Numbered from the stretch's first letter, positions 21,491-37,154 are shown. The stretch is DNA of 64,000 bases from Nitrosomonadaceae bacterium (GCA_014190895.1 BJGV01000002.1:1-64000); one strand, 5' to 3'. A program made the numbers and translations. Notes: a model not told the origin generated them from the letters alone.

Positions 21491-22795
21491 ATGATACGTT
21501 TTTTATTTTTTTTATTTTTAAGTATTTGTTCTCAGACAACTTTTGCTGTCTTGCCGATTCAGCACTGGCAAACATCCTCCGGTGCAAAGGTATATTTTAT
21601 TGAGAGTCACAATCTGCCGATATTGGATGTTGGTGTGGACTTTGTCGCAGGTAGCGGCACCGATAAGCCAGAAAAATCAGGGCGCGCTAGTTTAACGCTG
21701 CATTTATTGGATCTTGGTGCAGGGAGTTTATCTGAAGACCAGATTTCCAAAACATTGGCCGATGTGGGGGCACAATTAAGTGTTCACTTTAATCAAGATC
21801 GTGCTGGTGTTCTGTTGCGGACCTTGAGTGGTGAACGTGAGCGTGAGCAAGCGCTAGGCATATTATCTCATATGATACAGCGTCCAGATTTCCCAGAAGA
21901 TGTAATGGAGCGTGAGCGCACAAGAGTTATTGCGGGGCTGAAAGAGGCAGAAACCAAACCCGAGTATATTGCTGACCGCACACTGAAGAAAATGCTCTAT
22001 GGCAACCATCCTTATGGCCTAGGTAGTTCGGGTGAGATAACTTCATTAAGTACATTGCGGCGCCAAGATTTGGTTGATTTCCATCGCTCTAATTACGTTA
22101 GCTCAAATGCGGTAGTGTCTATCATGGGCGATGTGAATTACGCCGAGGCGACCGTCATTGCCGAGAGACTATCGAAGGATTTGCCAAAAGGCGAATCAGG
22201 AGATTCCTTGCCACCAGCAACCCCACCTATTTCTGAAACCAAGAGAATTTCTCATCCGGCGACACAAAGTCATATCCTCACCGCTTATATAGGGTTGCGA
22301 CGTGATGATCCCGACTACTACCCTTTGGTAGTTGGGAATTATATCCTTGGTGGTGGTGGTTTTGCCTCGCGTTTGATGGCGGAAATTCGTGAGAAACGTG
22401 GATTGGCCTATAGTGTTTATAGCAGTTTTTCTCCATTAAAAGAAATGGGCCCGTTTGAAATCAGTCTGCAGACGAAGAAAGAACAGTCTGAGGAGGCTTT
22501 AAAATTTACTCGAGATGTCCTGACTAATTTCATTGCTAGTGGCCCAACAGAAAAGGAGCTGATTGCAGCGAGACGAAACATTATTGATGGTTTCCCACTT
22601 CGTATAGATAGCAATAAGAAGATTATAGAGTACCTTGCTGTGATAGGCTTTTACAGTCTTCCCTTGAGTTATTTTGATGATTATGTGAAGGCGGTGGGTA
22701 AAGTGACTGTAGCACAAATTAGAGAAGCCTTTCGCCGACGTATTGACTCACAAGGAATGGTAACAGTCATAGTGGGGGCTATAGAAGAGAAATAA
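21491..22795 (+). CDS. M16-family protein, likely non-catalytic partner (HxxEH absent)
   Basis: M16 fold motifs (GGGGFASRLMAEIREKRGLAYSVYS); active-site region reads SLTLHLLDLGAG. Confidence 0.9.
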   Translation: MIRFLFFLFLSICSQTTFAVLPIQHWQTSSGAKVYFIESHNLPILDVGVDFVAGSGTDKPEKSGRASLTLHLLDLGAGSLSEDQISKTLADVGAQLSVHFNQDRAGVLLRTLSGEREREQALGILSHMIQRPDFPEDVMERERTRVIAGLKEAETKPEYIADRTLKKMLYGNHPYGLGSSGEITSLSTLRRQDLVDFHRSNYVSSNAVVSIMGDVNYAEATVIAERLSKDLPKGESGDSLPPATPPISETKRISHPATQSHILTAYIGLRRDDPDYYPLVVGNYILGGGGFASRLMAEIREKRGLAYSVYSSFSPLKEMGPFEISLQTKKEQSEEALKFTRDVLTNFIASGPTEKELIAARRNIIDGFPLRIDSNKKIIEYLAVIGFYSLPLSYFDDYVKAVGKVTVAQIREAFRRRIDSQGMVTVIVGAIEEK

Positions 22796-22834
22796 TGTCG
22801 ATGTATTTTAAATACCCCTAGAGTTCTTTGCTAA

Positions 22835-23372
22835 ATGCTTTCAAATCAAAATAAAATTCGCATTATCGGTGGGAAATGGCGAACTCGTAGCATTACTTTT
22901 TCAAATAGTACGGGCTTGCGCCCCACTCCAAATCGGGTACGGGAAACTGTATTTAATTGGCTGGGGCAGGATCTGACTGGCAAGACATGTCTTGATTTGT
23001 TTGCGGGTAGCGGAGCAATGGGGTTTGAGGCCTCGTCTCGGGGGGCTGAACAGGTAGTGATGGTAGAATCAGATCCTAAGGTATTTTGTACGCTACAGAG
23101 TAATTTGCAAAAACTAGAGGCAATTCAGATAGAGGTAGTATTGATAGATGCGCTTAAATTTATTGCTTCTAATCAAAAACTTTTCGATATAATTTTTTTG
23201 GACCCACCTTACCAACTCGATTTGTTGTCTAAAATGTTATCCCTGATCTTGCCGCATCTTAAGAAACACGGGATAGTGTATGTGGAAGATTGTAATCTTT
23301 TAGAGTTTGGCGGGGATTGGTTAGTTTGGCGTTACGGCCGGGCTGGTAAGGTACACTATCAATTGTTAAAAT

Positions 23373-23389
<17 letters not shown>
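22835..23389 (+). CDS. rsmD: 16S rRNA m2G966 methyltransferase
   Basis: IIGGKWRTRSI, LRPTPNRVRETVFNWL, LDLFAGSGAMGFEA, IFLDPPY. Confidence 0.95.
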
Positions 23390-24859
<1,470 letters not shown>

Positions 24860-25130
24860 AATCTACGAGACTGGCCCGCATCCTTATTTAAATTAATTGC
24901 CATTAACAGAATATTATAACAAATATAATAGAATCTCCTGCCTTTTCGGTCAAGAAGAAAGCCCCAGATCCAGTTTTTTGGATATGGACACAATTAGTGC
25001 TATCAATAGCCAAGCCCCCAGCGTCTTTAGGAGCTGCTATGAATTTCAAGATAATATTTGTCCTAATTCAGGGCATCTTGATAAGCATCTCTTGACAGTT
25101 TTTTTATGAGATATTAGAATCTCGCCTTTC

Positions 25131-25511
25131 ATGCGTTGTGCTTTGCTCATGGAATCCAGCGTACACTATACGGCAAGACTGCAGATTGTAATCTTGGCAA
25201 TAGTCGGGATTTTAGGCTATGTCTTGGAAGGACAGGTATTGGCGACAGGGGCTGTATATGGCTCTGTTATTGCATTAATAAATACTTTATTGTTACTCTG
25301 GCGCATGCGACCTAGCAAGCAAAGCATGTTGCTCGAGACGCACAAGCATCTGTGGTTGTTTTATCGCTCTAGTTTGGAGCGTTTTGTGATTGTATCTGTT
25401 CTTCTTGTGCTTGGAATGGGGCTGTTAAAACTTGCCCCGGTAGCCGTTTTAATTAGTTTTGTATTGGGACAGTTTGCTTGGGTAATCGCCCCTCTAAAAT
25501 GCGAAAAATAA
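25131..25511 (+). CDS. atpI: ATP synthase assembly protein AtpI
   Basis: Small 4-TM protein immediately upstream of atpB. Confidence 0.8.
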   Translation: MRCALLMESSVHYTARLQIVILAIVGILGYVLEGQVLATGAVYGSVIALINTLLLLWRMRPSKQSMLLETHKHLWLFYRSSLERFVIVSVLLVLGMGLLKLAPVAVLISFVLGQFAWVIAPLKCEK

Positions 25512-26408
<897 letters not shown>

Positions 26409-26435
26409 TTTTTTTTTGCATCACTTTTTTTATAG

Positions 26436-26681
<246 letters not shown>

Positions 26682-26714
26682 AGTTACCACCTATAATTTA
26701 GGAAAGGTTCTTAC

Positions 26715-27185
26715 ATGAATATCAATGCTACTTTGCTCGGACAAACAATCATGTTTATCTTGTTTGTCTGGTTTTGTATGAAATTTGTGTGGCCACCCAT
26801 TATGCAAGCGCTTAGTGAGCGTAAGAAACAAATTGCAGATGGTCTCGCGGCGGGCGAACGTGGTAAGCATGAGTTGGAGTTAGCTTCTAAGCGCGCTACA
26901 GAGAATCTGCGCGAGGCAAAGCAGAGGGCTTCTGAAATTATAGCCCAAGCTGAAAAACGGGCCTCTCAAGTTATTGAAGAGGCAAAAGGAACAGCTAAAG
27001 ATGAAAGTAATCGCATCCTTGTTGGTGCCAAAGCCGAAGTTGAACAGGAGGTATTTCGTGCTAAAGAAGCGTTGCGTCAACAGGTGGCTGATTTGGCGAT
27101 AGCTGGTGCGACAAAAATCTTACAACGTGAAGTGGACGCTCAAACGCATGCCGACCTGCTTTTATCAATAAGGGCGGAACTATAA
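26715..27185 (+). CDS. atpF: ATP synthase F0 subunit b
   Basis: [44 protein letters not shown]. Confidence 0.96.
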   Translation: MNINATLLGQTIMFILFVWFCMKFVWPPIMQALSERKKQIADGLAAGERGKHELELASKRATENLREAKQRASEIIAQAEKRASQVIEEAKGTAKDESNRILVGAKAEVEQEVFRAKEALRQQVADLAIAGATKILQREVDAQTHADLLLSIRAEL

Positions 27186-27188
27186 ATA

Positions 27189-27725
27189 ATGGCTGAAGCG
27201 CTTACAATCGCACGTCCCTATGCCGAAGCAGTTTTTAGGTTGGCTAAGACAAAGAATGCCTTGTCTGCGTGGTCTGATATGTTGCAGCTTGCAGCAACGG
27301 TAACTAGCGATGAACGTATTCGTGCCCTTATCGGTAATCCAAAAATTTCCGCTAAACATCTGGGCGAGTTGTTGCTTGGGATATGCGGTAATAAGTTGAG
27401 CATTGAAGGCTGCAATTTTATTTTATTGTTAATAGAAAATGCTCGGGTTGAGTTATTGCCACAGGTAAGAGATTTATTTGAACAATTAAAAACACAACAT
27501 GAGGGCGTATTAGAGGCTAAAGTAATTTCTGCATTTGCTATGAGTGACTTGCAATTAAAGAATTTGGTGGCGGGTCTCGAAGCCAAGTTCAAGCGTAAAA
27601 TAGAGGCTAAAGTAAGTATAAATAAGGAATTGATAGGCGGGGTAAAAATTGAAATTGGGGATGAGGTGCTAGACGCCTCTGTGCGCGGTAAACTAGAAGC
27701 TATGTCCATTGCTCTTAAAAGCTAG
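27189..27725 (+). CDS. atpH: ATP synthase F1 subunit delta
   Basis: ARPYAEAVFRLA..., C-terminal INKELIGGVKIEIGDEVLDASVRGKL. Confidence 0.96.
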   Translation: MAEALTIARPYAEAVFRLAKTKNALSAWSDMLQLAATVTSDERIRALIGNPKISAKHLGELLLGICGNKLSIEGCNFILLLIENARVELLPQVRDLFEQLKTQHEGVLEAKVISAFAMSDLQLKNLVAGLEAKFKRKIEAKVSINKELIGGVKIEIGDEVLDASVRGKLEAMSIALKS

Positions 27726-27737
27726 GAGTCATAAGAA

Positions 27738-29279
27738 ATGCAGTTAAATCCATCTGAAATTAGTGAACTGATTAAAAACAAAATAGAGGGGCTTGCCGTT
27801 ACATCGGAGGTTCGTACGCAAGGTACCATTGTCTCGGTAACTGACGGCATTGTACGCGTTCATGGACTATCTGATGTGATGCAGGGCGAAATGCTGGAAT
27901 TTCCAGGTAACACTTTTGGTCTTGCGCTCAATCTTGAACGAGATTCTGTTGGTGCGGTTATTCTGGGCGCATACGAGCATATTACTGAAGGCGATACCGT
28001 TAAATGTACTGGCCGTATTCTGGAAGTGCCGGTGGGTGAAGGACTAATGGGCCGAGTTGTAAATGCCCTGGGGCAGCCAATAGATGGGAAGGGTCCAATA
28101 ACTGCACAAGGTTCCGAGCCGATTGAGAAAATTGCACCAGGTGTGATTTGGCGTCAATCAGTTAACCAGCCGGTGCAGACTGGATTGAAATCGATTGATG
28201 CCATGGTTCCTGTGGGGCGCGGCCAGCGGGAATTGATTATTGGCGACCGCCAAACTGGTAAAACTGCGGTAGCAATAGATGCGATTATCAATCAAAAGGG
28301 CGAGAACATGGTGTGTATTTATGTTGCGATTGGACAGAAAGCCTCGTCTATTGCAAACGTAGTACGAAAATTGGAAGAACATGGCGCTATGGAATATACC
28401 ATTGTAGTTGCCGCTACTGCGTCTGAGTCGGCAGCGATGCAATTTATCGCGCCCTACTCTGGCTGTACTATGGGTGAATACTTTCGCGATAAAGGCGAGG
28501 ATGCTCTTATTATCTATGACGATTTGACTAAGCAAGCATGGGCGTATCGGCAAATTTCATTGTTGCTTCGTCGTCCACCCGGTCGCGAAGCCTACCCTGG
28601 AGATGTATTTTATTTGCACTCTCGCTTGTTAGAGCGAGCTGCCAGAGTTAGTGCTGCGTACGTAGAAAAAGCTACGAAAGGAGCAGTTAAAGGCAAAACT
28701 GGCTCACTTACTGCAATGCCCGTAATTGAGACCCAAGCAGGGGACGTTACCGCTTTTGTACCCACTAATGTAATCTCGATTACTGACGGCCAGATCTTTT
28801 TGGAAACAGACTTGTTTAATGCAGGTATCCGTCCCGCAATTAATGCAGGGGTGTCAGTATCGCGCGTAGGCGGTGCAGCGCAAACTAAAGTTATTAAAAA
28901 ACTAGGTGGCGGTGTACGTTTGGCTCTTGCACAATATCGTGAATTAGCGGCCTTTGCACAATTCGCATCCGATCTTGACGAGGCCACCCGTAAGCAATTA
29001 GAGCGAGGCAAAATGGTGACCGAACTGATGAAGCAAGCGCAATATGCTACTTTAAGCGTATCTGAAATGGCGCTCACATTATTTGCCGTTAATAAGGGTT
29101 ACTTAGATGATGTGGAGGTTAGGCGTGCATTAGCATTTGAGGCGGCTCTAAAAGGTTATATGCGGAGTAAATATAGCGTCATTATGGACAAGATTGAGAC
29201 TAGCAAAGATCTTGATGCCGCAACTGAGAAAGATCTGGATGCTGCAATTCAAGATTTTAAGAAAAACGGAACATACTAA
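27738..29279 (+). CDS. atpA: ATP synthase F1 subunit alpha
   Basis: [15 protein letters not shown]; full-length 513 aa. Confidence 0.98.
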   Translation: MQLNPSEISELIKNKIEGLAVTSEVRTQGTIVSVTDGIVRVHGLSDVMQGEMLEFPGNTFGLALNLERDSVGAVILGAYEHITEGDTVKCTGRILEVPVGEGLMGRVVNALGQPIDGKGPITAQGSEPIEKIAPGVIWRQSVNQPVQTGLKSIDAMVPVGRGQRELIIGDRQTGKTAVAIDAIINQKGENMVCIYVAIGQKASSIANVVRKLEEHGAMEYTIVVAATASESAAMQFIAPYSGCTMGEYFRDKGEDALIIYDDLTKQAWAYRQISLLLRRPPGREAYPGDVFYLHSRLLERAARVSAAYVEKATKGAVKGKTGSLTAMPVIETQAGDVTAFVPTNVISITDGQIFLETDLFNAGIRPAINAGVSVSRVGGAAQTKVIKKLGGGVRLALAQYRELAAFAQFASDLDEATRKQLERGKMVTELMKQAQYATLSVSEMALTLFAVNKGYLDDVEVRRALAFEAALKGYMRSKYSVIMDKIETSKDLDAATEKDLDAAIQDFKKNGTY

Positions 29280-29282
29280 AAA

Positions 29283-30170
29283 ATGGCCGGTAGCAGAGAA
29301 ATACGCAACAAGATTAAGAGCGTAAAAAATACGCAGAAGATCACGCGTGCCATGGAAATGGTGGCGGCTTCTAAAATGCGCAAAGCACAGGAGCGCATGA
29401 AAAAAGCCCGTCCTTATGGCGATAAGATTCGTAATGTTGCCGCACACATGAGTCGTGCTCACAGCGAATACCGTCATCCCTTTCTAGTGAAAAGAGATAC
29501 GGTTAAGCGTATTGGCATTATAGTGGTTACGTCTGATAAAGGTTTGTGTGGCGGCCTTAACACTAACGTTTTGCGCATGGCATTGGCAAAAATGAAAGCG
29601 TGGGAAGCTGAAAAGGAGCAAATTGAAGTTTGCTGTATCGGTAACAAAGGTTTGGGTTTTATGAACAGATTCGGGGCCAATATAGTATCGCATGTCGTCG
29701 GGTTAGGCGACGCTCCTAATTTAGAAAAGCTCATTGGTGCGGTGAAAGTGGTTCTTGATGGCTATACTCAGGATCGTTTTGATCAAGTGTTTATTTTTTA
29801 CACTCGTTTTATTAATACCATGAAACAAGAACCTATGATGGAACAGTTGTTGCCGTTATCCGATGCTCAGCTTCATAACGGGGATGAAGAAAATCACAGC
29901 AATCAGAATAATATATGGGACTACATTTATGAACCTGATGCTAAAACCGTGATCGATGAAATCATGACACGTTATGTAGAGGCAATAATTTATCAAGCGT
30001 TGACAGAAAACTTGGCTTCTGAACAATCTGCCAGAATGGTGGCAATGAAAGCTGCATCAGATAATGCCGGCAGCGTGATTGACGAACTTACATTAATTTA
30101 CAACAAGACCCGCCAAGCAGCTATTACAAAAGAGCTTTCCGAGATAGTCGGTGGCGCCGCTGCGGTTTAG
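29283..30170 (+). CDS. atpG: ATP synthase F1 subunit gamma
   Basis: [43 protein letters not shown]. Confidence 0.98.
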   Translation: MAGSREIRNKIKSVKNTQKITRAMEMVAASKMRKAQERMKKARPYGDKIRNVAAHMSRAHSEYRHPFLVKRDTVKRIGIIVVTSDKGLCGGLNTNVLRMALAKMKAWEAEKEQIEVCCIGNKGLGFMNRFGANIVSHVVGLGDAPNLEKLIGAVKVVLDGYTQDRFDQVFIFYTRFINTMKQEPMMEQLLPLSDAQLHNGDEENHSNQNNIWDYIYEPDAKTVIDEIMTRYVEAIIYQALTENLASEQSARMVAMKAASDNAGSVIDELTLIYNKTRQAAITKELSEIVGGAAAV

Positions 30171-30191
30171 AGACTTCGATTTAGTATTTAA

Positions 30192-31577
<1,386 letters not shown>

Positions 31578-31589
31578 TAAAATAAAACT

Positions 31590-32015
31590 ATGGCAATGAC
31601 AATTCATGTAGATGTGGTAAGTGCTGAGCAGGCTATTTTTTCAGGAATAGCTGAAGTTGTGATTGTGCCAGCACAAATGGGTGAGGTAGGAATTTATCCG
31701 CGCCACGCACCCTTGATTACCAAGATGAAACCCGGGTCAGTTCGAATTAAGATACCCGATCAATCTGAAGAGGAACTAATTTATGTTTCTGGTGGAATGC
31801 TGGAAGTGCAACCCGGCATAGTGACTATTCTCGCCGATACTGCTGTACGTGGCGCTGATCTCGACGAAATAAAGGCCACCGAAGCCAAGAATCGTGCAGA
31901 GGATGCCATGAAAGACCGTTCTTCTGCGATTGATTATGCTCGAGCTGAAGCGGAATTAGCGGAGTCTGTGGCGCAAATTGCGACGATTCAGAAAATGCGA
32001 AATCGTGCACATTAA
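31590..32015 (+). CDS. atpC: ATP synthase F1 subunit epsilon
   Basis: [23 protein letters not shown]; end of operon. Confidence 0.97.
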   Translation: MAMTIHVDVVSAEQAIFSGIAEVVIVPAQMGEVGIYPRHAPLITKMKPGSVRIKIPDQSEEELIYVSGGMLEVQPGIVTILADTAVRGADLDEIKATEAKNRAEDAMKDRSSAIDYARAEAELAESVAQIATIQKMRNRAH

Positions 32016-32021
32016 GCTCTT

Positions 32022-32077
32022 ATTCTTCAGAAAAATAAAAAGACAACTACGGTTGTCTTTTTATTTTTCTGAAGAAT
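32022..32077 (+). terminator. atp operon terminator: 26-bp perfect inverted repeat with TACG loop
   Basis: ATTCTTCAGAAAAATAAAAAGACAAC-TACG-GTTGTCTTTTTATTTTTCTGAAGAAT, read directly; 7 bp after the atpC stop. Confidence 0.9.
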
Positions 32078-32194
32078 AATTTTCACCTTCAGAGACTGAT
32101 GTTAATTTCATGTGCACGATCAAGTTGCATTTAAGCTATGATCGACTCATCAGTGCATACTTTCTATTAATAACCTATTATTTTATCTGACATT

Positions 32195-33562
32195 GTGCCA
32201 AAACTAGACATTGTTATTCTTGCTGCTGGACTTGGCAAACGCATGCATTCGGAATTGCCTAAGGTTCTGCATAACCTCGCAAACCGACCCCTGCTTTCTT
32301 ATGTTCTTGATACAGCAAGCGCCCTATCACCGCAAAGAATTTGCGTAATTTACGGCCATGGAGGTGAGCTTGTACCAAAAGTAATAAATAACGACAAAGT
32401 TACTTGGGTAAAACAAGAACTACAATTAGGTACTGGTCATGCACTGATGCAAGCTTTGCCATATCTTGATAAAGAAGGCATCACTCTAGTTTTATACGGC
32501 GATGTGCCATTAATTCAAATTGAAACCCTAGAAAAATTAATAGCAATGACAGCAGAAACAAGCCTCATTCTGTTGACTGCAGAGTTAAATCAGCCATCAG
32601 GCTACGGCAGAATCGGACGAAATGCAAAAACAAACGAGATAACTTTCATTATTGAAGAAAAGGATGCCACCATAATCCAGCAAGAAATTCGAGAAATTAA
32701 CACTGGTATTATGGCGATTTCTAATAAGTATTTATACAATTGGCTTGGTCAACTGAAGAACAGTAATGCACAGGGAGAGTACTATTTGACTGATATTGTG
32801 ACAATGGCAGCTAAAGCGAACGTCAAGATTAATGCAATTCAGCCCGAGCATGTTTGGGAGGTGTTAGGTGTGAATAGCAAGGCACAGTTAGCGGCACTTG
32901 AGCGCATTTATCAAAATAATTTTGCAAATAGACTAATGGAACAAGGGGTAATTTTAATAGACCCATCTCGTATCGATATTCGTGGACAACTTAATTGCGG
33001 CACAGACGTGACAATAGATATTAATTGTATTTTTGAGGGATTAGTCCAATTAGGTGATTTTGTAATAGTGGGAGCACATAGCATATTAAAAAATGTAAAA
33101 GTTGCAGCAAATACAATAATTGCCCCATTTAGTTTAATTGAAGAGAGTGAGATTGGCGAAAATTGTCGTATTGGGCCTTATGCTCGAATACGTCCAGGAA
33201 CAGAATTGGCCAATGAAGTTCATATCGGTAATTTTGTTGAGATCAAAAACAGCAGTTTTTCTGCTGGGAGCAAGGCAAATCATCTGAGCTATATTGGCGA
33301 TACCGTGGCAGGTAAAAATGTCAATATTGGTGCTGGGACAATTACCTGCAACTACAATGGAGCTAGTAAACACCAAACTGTTATTGAAGATGATGTGTTT
33401 ATTGGTTCGGGCACTCAATTAATTGCACCGGTAAAGTTGGCAAAGGGTTCCACCATTGGTGCAGGCTCAACCATTACTAGGGACACCCCATTAAATCAAT
33501 TGACCTTATCGCGTACTAAACAAATAAGCGTTCCTGGGTGGAAGCGGCCAGCAAAAAAATAA
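32195..33562 (+). CDS. glmU: Bifunctional GlcN-1-P acetyltransferase/UDP-GlcNAc pyrophosphorylase (GTG start)
   Basis: VILAAGLGKRMHSELPKVLHNLANRPLL; C-terminal left-handed beta-helix hexapeptides. Confidence 0.97.
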   Translation: MPKLDIVILAAGLGKRMHSELPKVLHNLANRPLLSYVLDTASALSPQRICVIYGHGGELVPKVINNDKVTWVKQELQLGTGHALMQALPYLDKEGITLVLYGDVPLIQIETLEKLIAMTAETSLILLTAELNQPSGYGRIGRNAKTNEITFIIEEKDATIIQQEIREINTGIMAISNKYLYNWLGQLKNSNAQGEYYLTDIVTMAAKANVKINAIQPEHVWEVLGVNSKAQLAALERIYQNNFANRLMEQGVILIDPSRIDIRGQLNCGTDVTIDINCIFEGLVQLGDFVIVGAHSILKNVKVAANTIIAPFSLIEESEIGENCRIGPYARIRPGTELANEVHIGNFVEIKNSSFSAGSKANHLSYIGDTVAGKNVNIGAGTITCNYNGASKHQTVIEDDVFIGSGTQLIAPVKLAKGSTIGAGSTITRDTPLNQLTLSRTKQISVPGWKRPAKK

Positions 33563-33626
33563 AAATTTAATGGAAGATTCTCTGTGATCTTTATTTTTGT
33601 AGCTTTTAACGAAAAAAGGTTTTCTC

Positions 33627-35471
33627 ATGTGCGGCATAGTTGTTGCGGTAGCTAAAAATAATGTGGCTTCTGTCTTGTTAGAGGGGCTATCCCAACTTGA
33701 GTATCGTGGTTACGACTCGGCTGGAATTGCGTTGATGAACGGTGGTTTCCATAGATTACGCACTACTGGACGGGTTGCCGAGCTTAATAAAATCGTGAAT
33801 GAGCGGAAATTGCAAGGCAAGACCGGTATTGCACATACCCGCTGGGCCACACATGGCGAACCATCTGAGCACAATGCCCATCCTCATTTTTCTGGCGAGG
33901 CATCAAGAATTGCAGTTGTGCATAACGGTATCATTGAAAATTATGAGACGTTGCGTCAACGTTTGCAAGCCGCAGGACTTAAATTTATATCTGATACTGA
34001 TACCGAAGTCATCGCCCATCTTATTACATTTAATTTAGAGCGCACCCTTGATTTATTTGAAGCGGTTAGAGACTCCGTTACCGAGCTACAAGGCGTATAT
34101 GCTATTGCTGTAATGGAAGAGGCGCGATCAGATCGTATTGTTGTTTTTCATAATGGAACTCCTTTATTGCTAGGATTGGGCACATCTGGCAATTATGCTG
34201 CTTCCGATGCCTCTGCTCTAATACAGGTTACTAAACGCATGATTTATTTAAAAGAAGGGGATTTAGCAGAGCTATATTGTGACAGTTATCGCATTGTTAA
34301 TTGTTTTAATGGCAGCATGAGCGAGGTAGACCGTATTGTACATGAAAGCAAATTAACCACAGAAGATCTAGGAATCGGATCTTATGCTCATTTCATGCAG
34401 AAAGAAATATTTGAGCAACCAAGTGTAGCGGCCAATATCTTAGAAGAAATATTTAATACTAACTCCGCCTCCCCTCAACTCTTTGGGGATGCTGCGAAGC
34501 ATATTTTTACACAAATTGACAAAGTTCTGATACTTGCTTGCGGTACCAGTTATCACGCTGGTTTGGTCGCCCGTCATTGGCTAGAAACTGTGGCAAAGTT
34601 GACGTGCAACGTTGAAATAGCCAGCGAATATCGTTACCGTAATCCAGTAATTCAAGCTAACACATTGGTAGTGGGGATCTCTCAATCAGGAGAAACTGCG
34701 GACACTCTGGCTGCGCTTAGTTATGCAAAGGCATTTGGACATCGCTATAGTCTTGCTATTTGTAACGTGGCTGAAAGCACGCTCACGCGACAGACTGATT
34801 TATGTTTTCTCACTCGTGCAGGTCCAGAAATTGGGGTGGCTTCTACTAAAGCGTTTACTACTCAGTTAACTGGATTAATGCTGCTTGCGGTGGTTTTAGG
34901 AAAGTTACATGGAAAGCTATCAAATGAAGATGAATCTAAGATAATCGGTGCATTGCGTCATCTTCCGGTCTCATTAAATCGAGTGCTAAGAGCAGAATCA
35001 GAGATTAAAGTTTGGGCTAAAAAACTTTCTGAGAGCCAGCATATATTATTTCTTGGCCGTGGCATTCACTATCCTATAGCCATGGAAGGGGCGCTCAAAC
35101 TGAAAGAAATTTCCTACATCCATGCTGAAGCTTATGCCGCTGGAGAATTGAAGCATGGCCCGCTTGCACTTATAGATAAAGACATGCCGGTGATTGTCAT
35201 TGCCCCTAATGATGAATTGCTTGCAAAAATTAAATCCAATTTACAAGAAGTGCGTGCAAGGGGGGGCAAACTTTATGTCCTTGCTGACAATGATTCTTCT
35301 GTTGAGAGTAGTTCAGGGTTAGAGGTTATAAGATTGACAGAGTATGCGGGATTACTAAGTCCAATTCTCCATACCATCCCATTGCAATTGCTCGCCTACC
35401 ATATTGCCCTAATAAGAAACACTGATATTGATAAGCCTCGGAATCTAGCAAAATCAGTAACGGTGGAGTAG
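33627..35471 (+). CDS. glmS: Glutamine-fructose-6-phosphate aminotransferase
   Basis: MCGIVVAVAKNNVASVLLEGLSQLEYRGYDSAGI; SIS domains; C-terminal LAKSVTVE. Confidence 0.98.
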   Translation: MCGIVVAVAKNNVASVLLEGLSQLEYRGYDSAGIALMNGGFHRLRTTGRVAELNKIVNERKLQGKTGIAHTRWATHGEPSEHNAHPHFSGEASRIAVVHNGIIENYETLRQRLQAAGLKFISDTDTEVIAHLITFNLERTLDLFEAVRDSVTELQGVYAIAVMEEARSDRIVVFHNGTPLLLGLGTSGNYAASDASALIQVTKRMIYLKEGDLAELYCDSYRIVNCFNGSMSEVDRIVHESKLTTEDLGIGSYAHFMQKEIFEQPSVAANILEEIFNTNSASPQLFGDAAKHIFTQIDKVLILACGTSYHAGLVARHWLETVAKLTCNVEIASEYRYRNPVIQANTLVVGISQSGETADTLAALSYAKAFGHRYSLAICNVAESTLTRQTDLCFLTRAGPEIGVASTKAFTTQLTGLMLLAVVLGKLHGKLSNEDESKIIGALRHLPVSLNRVLRAESEIKVWAKKLSESQHILFLGRGIHYPIAMEGALKLKEISYIHAEAYAAGELKHGPLALIDKDMPVIVIAPNDELLAKIKSNLQEVRARGGKLYVLADNDSSVESSSGLEVIRLTEYAGLLSPILHTIPLQLLAYHIALIRNTDIDKPRNLAKSVTVE

Positions 35472-35575
35472 ATGAATTGTAGGAAAACGGCAAGCATGTG
35501 GGAGCTACTCAGCATGATATTTTATTACTCTCCCACAAAGCAGTTTACAATAGGAGACTTAGCGACGATTCTTCT

Positions 35576-36136
35576 ATGCAAAGCACCAATCTGACTCATC
35601 ATTTTCTGATTGCCATGCCGGCCACGGCAGACCCCTTCTTTTCTAATACGCTCACCTATATTTGTGAACACAATGAACGGGGTGCGTTAGGTCTGGTAAT
35701 TAATCGAGTCACTAATTTGACACTGGGGAATCTATTTGAGCAATTTAATATTCCTTTCACAGACCCATCTTTCAATGAGCTGCCAGTATTGTTTGGTGGA
35801 CCAGTGCAATTGGACTGTAGTTTTGTGTTACATCAACCTGCGGGAAACTGGCAGTCCACTATAGTGGTCAATTCAGCATTAGGGTTGACCACCTCATCAG
35901 ATATCTTGCAAGCAATTGCAAATGGCAAAGGCCCAGAACAGACGCTGGTCACGCTGGGCTACTCCGGTTGGGCATCTGGTCAGATTGAGCATGAATTAAC
36001 TCAGAATGCTTGGCTTACAGTGAATGCTTCACCTAGTATCATATTCGAGTTGCCACCTGATAAAAGATTGTCAGCAGCGATGGAATTATTAGGAATTAAT
36101 TTTTCCAGTTTATCCGGAGATGCGGGACACTCGTGA
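35576..36136 (+). CDS. YqgE/AlgH family protein (ORF opens at 35498; ATG at 35576 more likely)
   Basis: LTHHFLIAMPATADPFFSNTLTYICEHNERGALGLVINR; FGGPVQ. Confidence 0.92.
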   Translation: MQSTNLTHHFLIAMPATADPFFSNTLTYICEHNERGALGLVINRVTNLTLGNLFEQFNIPFTDPSFNELPVLFGGPVQLDCSFVLHQPAGNWQSTIVVNSALGLTTSSDILQAIANGKGPEQTLVTLGYSGWASGQIEHELTQNAWLTVNASPSIIFELPPDKRLSAAMELLGINFSSLSGDAGHS

Positions 36137-36178
36137 GAATAGCGTGTAATATTTAATTGAAATATATTTGCTCTGTCT

Positions 36179-36655
36179 ATGAAAAATAAGATAACTCAGG
36201 ACCCTATGTTTGATACCAAACACCAATTATTCGTTGGAACGGTTTTAGCATTTGATTTTGGTGAAAAGCGAATTGGCGTAGCAGTGGGAAACATGGAGCT
36301 GGGTTTGGCCCACCCTCTTGTTACAGTAAAGGATGAAATTATAGAGCGTCGTTTTGACGCTATCGATAAATTAATTAAAGAGTGGCGGCCAATAAAATTA
36401 ATAGTAGGGCTGCCTACTCATGCTGATGGCAGGGAACACAAACTGACCCAGTTGAGCCGTCGCTTTGCTCGACATTTAGAAGTCCGTTTTGGTATTATGA
36501 CTGCTCTAGTTGACGAGCGCTACACCTCTATTACTGCAAGTATGGCATTACGAGAGGCGGGTATAAAAACAAGAAAGCAAAAAACAATGCTAGATCAGAT
36601 AGCTGCTCAACAAATACTACAATCTTATTTCGATGGATGTCATGCAACTACCTAA
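36179..36655 (+). CDS. ruvX: Holliday junction resolvase-like RuvX (YqgF)
   Basis: VLAFDFGEKRIGVAVGN; LIVGLPTHADG; LVDERYTSITA. Confidence 0.93.
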   Translation: MKNKITQDPMFDTKHQLFVGTVLAFDFGEKRIGVAVGNMELGLAHPLVTVKDEIIERRFDAIDKLIKEWRPIKLIVGLPTHADGREHKLTQLSRRFARHLEVRFGIMTALVDERYTSITASMALREAGIKTRKQKTMLDQIAAQQILQSYFDGCHATT

Positions 36656-37154
36656 TGCTGAACAATTACTTGTCGAGCTAACTGAAAAGATGCGACCAGA
36701 CGTTGCCACGAACATTGCGCTGGTGGGCATCTATACCGGTGGTGTTTGGCTGGCAGAGAGACTTCACCAAGATTTAGGAATTACTCTTCCTCTGGGAGTT
36801 CTAGATAGCTCATTTTATCGCGATGATTTTGATCAGATCGGTTTGCACTCTCAAGTTAGATCTTCTAACATCCCGTTTAAAGTAGACGGTAGTCATATTA
36901 TCCTGATAGATGATGTGCTCTTTACGGGACGTACTATCCGTGCCGCTACTAATGAGTTATTTGATCACGGGCGACCAGCTAGCATCCGCCTTGCGGCCCT
37001 TATAGATCGAGGCGGAAGGGAGTTACCCATTGCTATTAATTATGTTGGCACGACGATAGTGCTTTCAGAAGACAAGATGTTGGCACTGGAGCGGAATAAG
37101 AATGGAAAATTGAATTTGAGTTTATATGACAGAGTAAACAGAAACAGTGAATAA
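36633..37154 (+). CDS. pyrR: Pyrimidine operon regulator/uracil phosphoribosyltransferase PyrR
   Basis: [59 protein letters not shown]. Confidence 0.92.
   Translation: MDVMQLPNAEQLLVELTEKMRPDVATNIALVGIYTGGVWLAERLHQDLGITLPLGVLDSSFYRDDFDQIGLHSQVRSSNIPFKVDGSHIILIDDVLFTGRTIRAATNELFDHGRPASIRLAALIDRGGRELPIAINYVGTTIVLSEDKMLALERNKNGKLNLSLYDRVNRNSE

Noticed and set aside
21491-22795. Second M16 protein lacking HxxEH as a novelty
   Set aside because: Paired active/inactive M16 proteins are a known arrangement
24897-25109. 70-aa ORF between yggS and atpI
   Set aside because: No recognisable domain, low-complexity start, probably chance; not listed as a gene
28158-29077. Antisense ORFs inside atpA (131 and 155 aa) and similar shadows elsewhere (e.g. 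27218..27709, 30278..30745, 43979..44428)
   Set aside because: Fully overlap well-conserved genes in the opposite strand; codon-bias shadows
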